Positions 59,496-64,000 of a DNA stretch of 64,000 bases are shown in pieces; within the stretch, counting starts at the first letter, position 1, and each line of letters starts with the position of its first letter. The position numbers were made by a program, and so were the translations under genes. This stretch comes from Brevibacillus fortis (GTDB lineage Bacteria > Bacillota > Bacilli > Brevibacillales > Brevibacillaceae). The stretch lies in the NCBI RefSeq assembly GCF_003013395.1, contig NZ_PXZM01000005.1, positions 25,706 through 89,705 of the forward strand, in the 5' to 3' direction. A model generated the notes under the pieces. The model saw nothing but the letters and a program-made list of their open reading frames with translations. It did not search any database and was not told where the DNA came from.

Positions 59496-60932
59496 CTACT
59501 TCGCTAATTCATAAATCGCCTGCGCGTAAATCGCTGTCGCTTTGATCAAATCTTCCACGTAAATAAATTCATCCCGCTGGTGGGCACTGTCAGGACGCCC
59601 TGGGAAAAGTGGTCCGAATGCTACCCCAACATCCAACGAACGGCCGTAGGTAGCGCCGCCAATTGCAATGATGCCAGCTTCCTCGCCCGTTTGTTCCGTA
59701 TACACACGTTGCAGTGTCGTCACCAACGGGTGATTCGGGTCGACGCGGTGAGGTGTCAGATGCTCAGCTACTTCGAGCGTAAATGCGCCTTCACTGAATC
59801 GTTCAGCAAGAACGGCCGACCATTTTTCGAAGGCAACAGAATGTGGGTAACGGATATTCAGACGGAAAAGCGCATCCTGCTTTTCGTCGTACGCGATCAC
59901 ACCTGTGTTCAGTGTGAGTGCACCCATTTCTTCATCATCATGCGCGATACCGATCGCTTCTCCGTAATGCTGCTTGTGCAAATAACGATCAGCCAAATTT
60001 ACAAAGACGGCTCCACGTTCATCCAACGACAATGTGTGCAAAAAGTGAATGAGCTCAGTACCCGCGTTGACGCCTTTGCTCGGGTCCATTCCGTGAACCG
60101 AGACGCCCTCCATGTGCAGCACCACGAGACCGTCCTGCTCCTCCACTTTGCCTTTCAAGCCAGTCGCTTCCAAGTGCTGGCGATAGCTTTGTGCAATCGC
60201 CTCACTATTCAAGCCGATTGGCGCAAGCGTTGCTACAGCCTTGTCTGGAACCATATTCATCCGTAAGCCAGCCTGCAAGGAAACGAGCTTTGCCTGCACG
60301 TTTTTTGCAGCAGGTATTCCGAGGCTTTGGAAGGCTGCAAGCGTCTGGCGCAGCGATAGATCGGTCAAACCTTTTTCCGCATAGATCAGCGGGAAGTCTG
60401 CATCTGGCGTAAAGCCCATCGTCGGCATTTCTTCCGTTTCAAAATACGTGTTCACACACTGCCAGCTCGATTCTTCATCCGTACCGAAAATAAAGCGTAC
60501 GCGCTTCGACAGCGGCAATCCAAGTTCCATCACGATCTTCGCTGCGAAAATAGCCGCCATCGTCGGTCCCTTGTCATCAATCGCTCCACGGGCCACCATG
60601 CGTCCATCCACGATTTCTGCTGCATACGGTGGCGTACTCCAGCCATCGCCTTCTGGTACGACATCGACATGGCTCAGAATTCCGATCAATTCCTCGCCTT
60701 GCCCGAATTCAGCGTGTCCTGCGTATCCTCGGACGTCTTTCGTTGTCATGCCTGCTTTTTCACACACGCCTAGTGCAAAGTCAAGCGCTTGCTGAATCCC
60801 TTCTCCAAATGGAGCCCCTTCCCGTGCTGTTTCGGGGTCCAATACGCTTTTAATCTGCAAAAATTGTTGCGTCGTCGCAATCAGTTCTTCCTTGCGTTTA
60901 TTTGTTTCTTCCAGCCAATTAACGCTTGTCAT
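59496..60932 (-). CDS. pepV: Dipeptidase PepV
   Basis: 478 aa. M20-type dinuclear zinc sites: GILSHVDVVPEGDGW (His and Asp, about 81-88), VARGAIDDKGP (about 113), GTDEESSWQC (Glu, about 148) and the C-terminal GGATYGRSLDVGVAFGPLFPG (His-free PepV-type loop). Hydrolyses dipeptides including some with beta-Ala or D-residues. ATG at 60932 is preferred over the longer frame because PepV proteins begin here (TSVNWLEETNKRKEELI). It overlaps the preceding gene by 14 bases and is the second gene of that unit. Confidence 0.92.
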   Translation of the reverse strand: MTSVNWLEETNKRKEELIATTQQFLQIKSVLDPETAREGAPFGEGIQQALDFALGVCEKAGMTTKDVRGYAGHAEFGQGEELIGILSHVDVVPEGDGWSTPPYAAEIVDGRMVARGAIDDKGPTMAAIFAAKIVMELGLPLSKRVRFIFGTDEESSWQCVNTYFETEEMPTMGFTPDADFPLIYAEKGLTDLSLRQTLAAFQSLGIPAAKNVQAKLVSLQAGLRMNMVPDKAVATLAPIGLNSEAIAQSYRQHLEATGLKGKVEEQDGLVVLHMEGVSVHGMDPSKGVNAGTELIHFLHTLSLDERGAVFVNLADRYLHKQHYGEAIGIAHDDEEMGALTLNTGVIAYDEKQDALFRLNIRYPHSVAFEKWSAVLAERFSEGAFTLEVAEHLTPHRVDPNHPLVTTLQRVYTEQTGEEAGIIAIGGATYGRSLDVGVAFGPLFPGRPDSAHQRDEFIYVEDLIKATAIYAQAIYELAK

Positions 60933-61650
60933 TCTCTTCTTCAGTCCTCTCATTCATACTTCCTGCGTCCATTGCCGCATCGACGTCGAGATCCAGCTCA
61001 ACCAACGATAATAACGACTCCATTGGCACTTCTTTTTTCGTAAATTCTGCTTGGGCGTCTTTAATTTCGTCCCGAATGTTGTTCATTTCGCTATCCAGCT
61101 TGTAGGACGCCTTGGCAGCCTCGAACAACCTTTGTCGTATATCGGATGGGATAATTCCCTCATATTTGTAATTCAGCGAGTGCTCAATCGTCGCCCAAAA
61201 ATTCATTCCCAATGTGCGAATCTGAATTTCTACAGGAATGGTCACTTGCCCACCCGCCATCATGATCGGGTACTCCACAGCAAGGTGATAGCCACGATAA
61301 CCGCTTTCTTTTGGGGTAGAGACATAATCCTTCTCCAAATACACACGCATGTCTCCACGGTTGCGGATCATCTCTACGACTGCAGGTATATCATCAATAA
61401 ACTGGCAAATGACGCGGATGCCCGCGATATCTCGAATTTCCCAGCAGATATTCTCATCAATCGGAAACTGCAAGCGGTTTGCCTTGTTGTAAATACTCGG
61501 GATCGATTTGACCCTACCCACCGCAAACTCAATCGGTGAATGCTCCTTGCGTTTGCGCAGCTCGTTACGGATATTTTTAATTTTGACTTTGATTTCTTCT
61601 ACAGCTTGTTCGAACGGTAGCAGATATAGTTCCCAGTCTAGTTTGTGCAC
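60919..61650 (-). CDS. Small alarmone synthetase, GTP pyrophosphokinase (YjbM/RelQ type)
   Basis: 243 aa single-domain (p)ppGpp synthetase. RelA/SpoT synthetase motifs: VGRVKSIPSIYNKANRL (about 45-61), WEIRDIAGIRVICQF (about 68-83), KESGYRGYHLAVEYP (about 114-128) and PVEIQIRTLGMNFWATIEHSLNYK (about 140-163). It makes pppGpp from GTP/GDP and ATP, with no hydrolase domain. GTG start supported by GGAGG. Its end overlaps the pepV start, so the two genes are co-transcribed. Confidence 0.93.
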   Translation of the reverse strand: MHKLDWELYLLPFEQAVEEIKVKIKNIRNELRKRKEHSPIEFAVGRVKSIPSIYNKANRLQFPIDENICWEIRDIAGIRVICQFIDDIPAVVEMIRNRGDMRVYLEKDYVSTPKESGYRGYHLAVEYPIMMAGGQVTIPVEIQIRTLGMNFWATIEHSLNYKYEGIIPSDIRQRLFEAAKASYKLDSEMNNIRDEIKDAQAEFTKKEVPMESLLSLVELDLDVDAAMDAGSMNERTEEENDKR

Positions 61651-61727
61651 GCTTACGTCCCTCCGGCTTGAAACTCTCCATCGTCCTTATCATTCAACAT
61701 TTCGTGTGAGATATCCTTCCAAAATAC

Positions 61728-61782
61728 AAAAAGAGACGGGAGAAAAGGCAGTTGTAACTGGCTTTTCTCCGTCCCTTTTTTC
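61728..61782. terminator. Bidirectional terminator with long stem
   Basis: The AAAAGAGACGGGAGAAAAGGCAG arm (21 of its bases shown in two parts: AAAAAGAGACGGGAG and AAAAGGCAG) pairs with CTGGCTTTTCTCCGTCCCTTTTTT-type sequence, with A- and T-tracts outside. It separates the chemoreceptor gene from the alarmone synthetase gene. Confidence 0.8.
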
Positions 61783-63864
61783 TTAATTTTCACGCGAAAC
61801 AAAGGTTGCAAGTGAGCTTCTCAGCTCTTCTGCTAAAATGGCCAGCTGATTCGCAGCATCTGCTATGAGCTCCATCGCTGCACTCTGCTCCTCTGCCGCT
61901 GCCGAGATGCTTTGGACACCGGCAGCCGCTTGCATCGATGCTGACGATACTTCACCAGCGACAACGGCTACTTGCTGGGCATCTGGTGCCATACGCTTGA
62001 AGGCTTCACTGACTCCGTTGATTTCTTGCGATACCCCAAGGATGTTTTCCTCGATGTGCTGGAACATCTCTTGGGATTGGTGTGCTGTCTTCATGCCGCG
62101 TGCGGTCGTTTGGGCACCCTCTTCCATCCTGGCGACTGCTTCCCTCGTATCCTTTTGTACGTCTCCAATCATGCCTACAATCTGTTGGGCAGCGCTATTG
62201 GTGTCTTCCGCCAGCTTGCGTACTTCTCCTGCGACAACGGCAAATCCCTTGCCATGCTCTCCTGCTCTGGCCGCTTCGATCGCAGCATTCAAGGCGAGCA
62301 AATTCGTCTGTCGGGCAATCTCTGTAATGACAGAGATAATTCTCGAAATGTCTTTCGAGCGCCCTTCCAATACATGAATGACATCTGTTGCGGCTTCTAC
62401 TGAGCGATTGATTTCGTCCATGCTGTCCATCACATCTGCGATCGCGCGTCTGCCAGCGTGTGCATGCTGCTTCATTTCTTCCGCAGATAGTGTCACCCGC
62501 TCTACATTTTCCGTTACAACCGCCACATCCTTCGTCAAATCAACAGCCAGATTCAAGGTTTGTCCCATTTTTTCTACCTGGCTGTCAGCAGAGGCGGCCA
62601 CTTGATCGACAACCAGGACAATTTGCTGGCTGGAAGCGGCAATCTCACTGGTGTTTCCCTGAATATTTCGCACAGCACCGGAAACGGAAGCGGCTGCCTG
62701 CTGAATCTGAAACAAAATTTTGCGCAGTTGCTTCTGCATTGTGACGAGAGACCCTGCCAGCTCACCCAGTTCATCTTTTCGTTTCAACAGCTTGTCAGGA
62801 ATCTCACGCGAAAAGTCCCCATGTCCGATCCGCTCTGCGACGGCAAGCATGCCGCGAAACGAACGTCGAAGCCAGTTTGCTGTAACTAACGAGATGATGA
62901 CGATTAGCAAGAGTACGGCACCATTAAAGGCAATCATGGCATTCTGAATGCGGGTCGGGCCCTCTAGTATTTCGGTCATATTCATCTCTGCCAAAATCGC
63001 CCACGTCTTCTTCCCCACTTTGACCTGATCATAGGACACGAGTACTTGCTGTCCTAAGTAATCAACACTTTCGATCGTTCCTTCAAATTGTTGGGTGAGT
63101 AAGACTTGATCGACGACGGGCGTATCTACTTTTTGCTGTAACAACGTATTTGGCCCACTGCCCAGTTGCGAGCGCATCAGCTTGTCCGGGCCACCAACCA
63201 AGTAAATCTTCCCAGTTTCCCCCAGCCCTTCTCGTTGGTTGAATATTCTAGAAATATAATCCATGGATACTTCTACGGCTATTTGCCCAATGATGTAGCC
63301 TCGCTCGTAGATCGGCGCTGCTATGTATATCCCTGGCGCCGCTCCAGATGGTTCGTAAATGCCTAGATCTGACATTTCTGCGCTTTGGGTTTTCTTCACT
63401 TGCTGCACAGTCTGGCCAAGTACAGAGTCAGCGTGTGAGCCTGTCAGGAGATTGGTACCAAAATCGGCCTGCGGCTTTGCCTCATACACGATGTCCCCTT
63501 GTGCATTCAACAGATAGGCATTCACAAAGCCGTAGCGAGCGACCTCCATCTTCAATTCGTTCGTATACCGCCCTTGCACTTTTTCATAAGCAGGCGATTC
63601 TCGTCCTTGCCGCCACACGTCTTCAAACGAAGAAAGGGCAGACATTACTGTTCCCGATGCAGCCAACGTATCCACGTTCCTGGCTCGCTCGCGAAAGTAA
63701 TTTTCCACCTGTTCCTTGTTGCTATAACGCAGCGCTTCCAGTGTAGCGGCACTTCCGTTCAACAATTCCTGCTTGGATTCTTGATAAGCAAACACTCCCG
63801 CTGCCGTCAGCGGAACACTTCCTGCCAGTAGTAGTACGAGCAGGATACGAGCGCCCAACTTCAT
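61783..63864 (-). CDS. Methyl-accepting chemotaxis protein, dCache sensor
   Basis: 693 aa. Membrane helix at residues about 5-28, extracellular dCache domain (about 30-300; [16 protein letters not shown]), second helix about 310-335, HAMP linker (about 335-385), then the signalling hairpin with tip [20 protein letters not shown]. The ATG at 63864 follows GGGGGG; the longer frame to 63888 is less likely. It is a second dCache receptor in the window, not closely similar in its sensor to the one at 7375. Ligand unknown. The remaining bases 63865-64000 show no gene. Confidence 0.93.
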   Translation of the reverse strand: MKLGARILLVLLLAGSVPLTAAGVFAYQESKQELLNGSAATLEALRYSNKEQVENYFRERARNVDTLAASGTVMSALSSFEDVWRQGRESPAYEKVQGRYTNELKMEVARYGFVNAYLLNAQGDIVYEAKPQADFGTNLLTGSHADSVLGQTVQQVKKTQSAEMSDLGIYEPSGAAPGIYIAAPIYERGYIIGQIAVEVSMDYISRIFNQREGLGETGKIYLVGGPDKLMRSQLGSGPNTLLQQKVDTPVVDQVLLTQQFEGTIESVDYLGQQVLVSYDQVKVGKKTWAILAEMNMTEILEGPTRIQNAMIAFNGAVLLLIVIISLVTANWLRRSFRGMLAVAERIGHGDFSREIPDKLLKRKDELGELAGSLVTMQKQLRKILFQIQQAAASVSGAVRNIQGNTSEIAASSQQIVLVVDQVAASADSQVEKMGQTLNLAVDLTKDVAVVTENVERVTLSAEEMKQHAHAGRRAIADVMDSMDEINRSVEAATDVIHVLEGRSKDISRIISVITEIARQTNLLALNAAIEAARAGEHGKGFAVVAGEVRKLAEDTNSAAQQIVGMIGDVQKDTREAVARMEEGAQTTARGMKTAHQSQEMFQHIEENILGVSQEINGVSEAFKRMAPDAQQVAVVAGEVSSASMQAAAGVQSISAAAEEQSAAMELIADAANQLAILAEELRSSLATFVSREN

Positions 63865-64000
63865 GGAAAAGCCCCCCATTTTTGCCAATCTCTTTTTCTG
63901 GAATACATTTTGAACTATACTTATAGAATATTGTTTATATTTCTTCTATTTGTATAGTACCAGAAAAGGAAAAAGGAAGGCTAGACCAAATGTATCAGGC

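Overview
The window looks like a chromosomal segment of a Gram-positive, spore-forming bacillus, most probably a Brevibacillus of the Paenibacillaceae. The basis is strong AGGAGG-type ribosome binding sites with frequent GTG/TTG starts, moderate GC content, and a gene set of Bacillota type: YqgQ, PepV, a YjbM/RelQ-type alarmone synthetase, a CshA-like helicase, a LytS/LytT pair, a YvyF-like protein and a YjcZ-like microprotein. The genus is an inference. I saw no rRNA, tRNA, CRISPR array, prophage or intact insertion sequence.

Region by region. 1-513: end of a Cys-rich protein that may be an immunity protein. 641-7213: a six-gene catabolic operon on the minus strand (GlpA-like flavoprotein with a BFD-type iron-sulfur domain, second flavoprotein, CoxG-like SRPBCC protein, DeoR regulator, APC permease, FGGY kinase). 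7375-10224: chemoreceptor and DedA protein. 10661-12289: secreted toxin-like protein, candidate immunity protein, small unknown. 12560-19217: YqgQ pair, MFS pump, ABC-F protein with an attenuator-like leader, secreted CuAO_N1 protein, AEC transporter, Imm1-like protein. 19411-19909: first copy of a structured repeat. 20029-23205: polar amino-acid ABC transporter with two tandem binding proteins. 23270-33067: accessory enzymes and regulators, including an ANT(4')-like nucleotidyltransferase, two LysR regulators, two nitroreductase-fold enzymes, a GH15 enzyme and an IMPase. 33389-38979: CstA/YbdD next to a LytS/LytT system. 39134-43730: GNAT, broken sigma factor, HPPD, thioredoxin, Rrf2 regulator, methyltransferase. 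43813-50454: two secreted proteins, soluble chemoreceptor plus membrane partner, RsmF-type methyltransferase. 50472-50974: second copy of the repeat. 51019-63864: YvyF-like protein, LysE/Lrp pair, HExxH membrane protein, DEAD-box helicase, GNAT pseudogene, M42 peptidase, MFS/TetR pair, PepV, alarmone synthetase and a chemoreceptor.

The most unusual element is the roughly 500-bp dispersed non-coding repeat present twice. Each copy folds into two consecutive long nested hairpins, and at least one stem base pair changes in a compensatory way between the copies (C-G to G-C). Its reading frames are not conserved, so it resembles a structured RNA or a palindromic mobile element rather than a gene. 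Other notable points: the ABC-F gene is preceded by a short ORF with a ribosome binding site and an intrinsic terminator; the catabolic operon pairs a glycerol-kinase-like enzyme lacking the glycerol-binding arginine with an amino-acid/choline-type permease; a Fur-box-like palindrome precedes a nitroreductase; and there are several decayed genes (ECF sigma factor, GNAT, possible alpha/beta hydrolase).

Most start sites given here were chosen by ribosome binding site and are often downstream of the longest possible ORF start.
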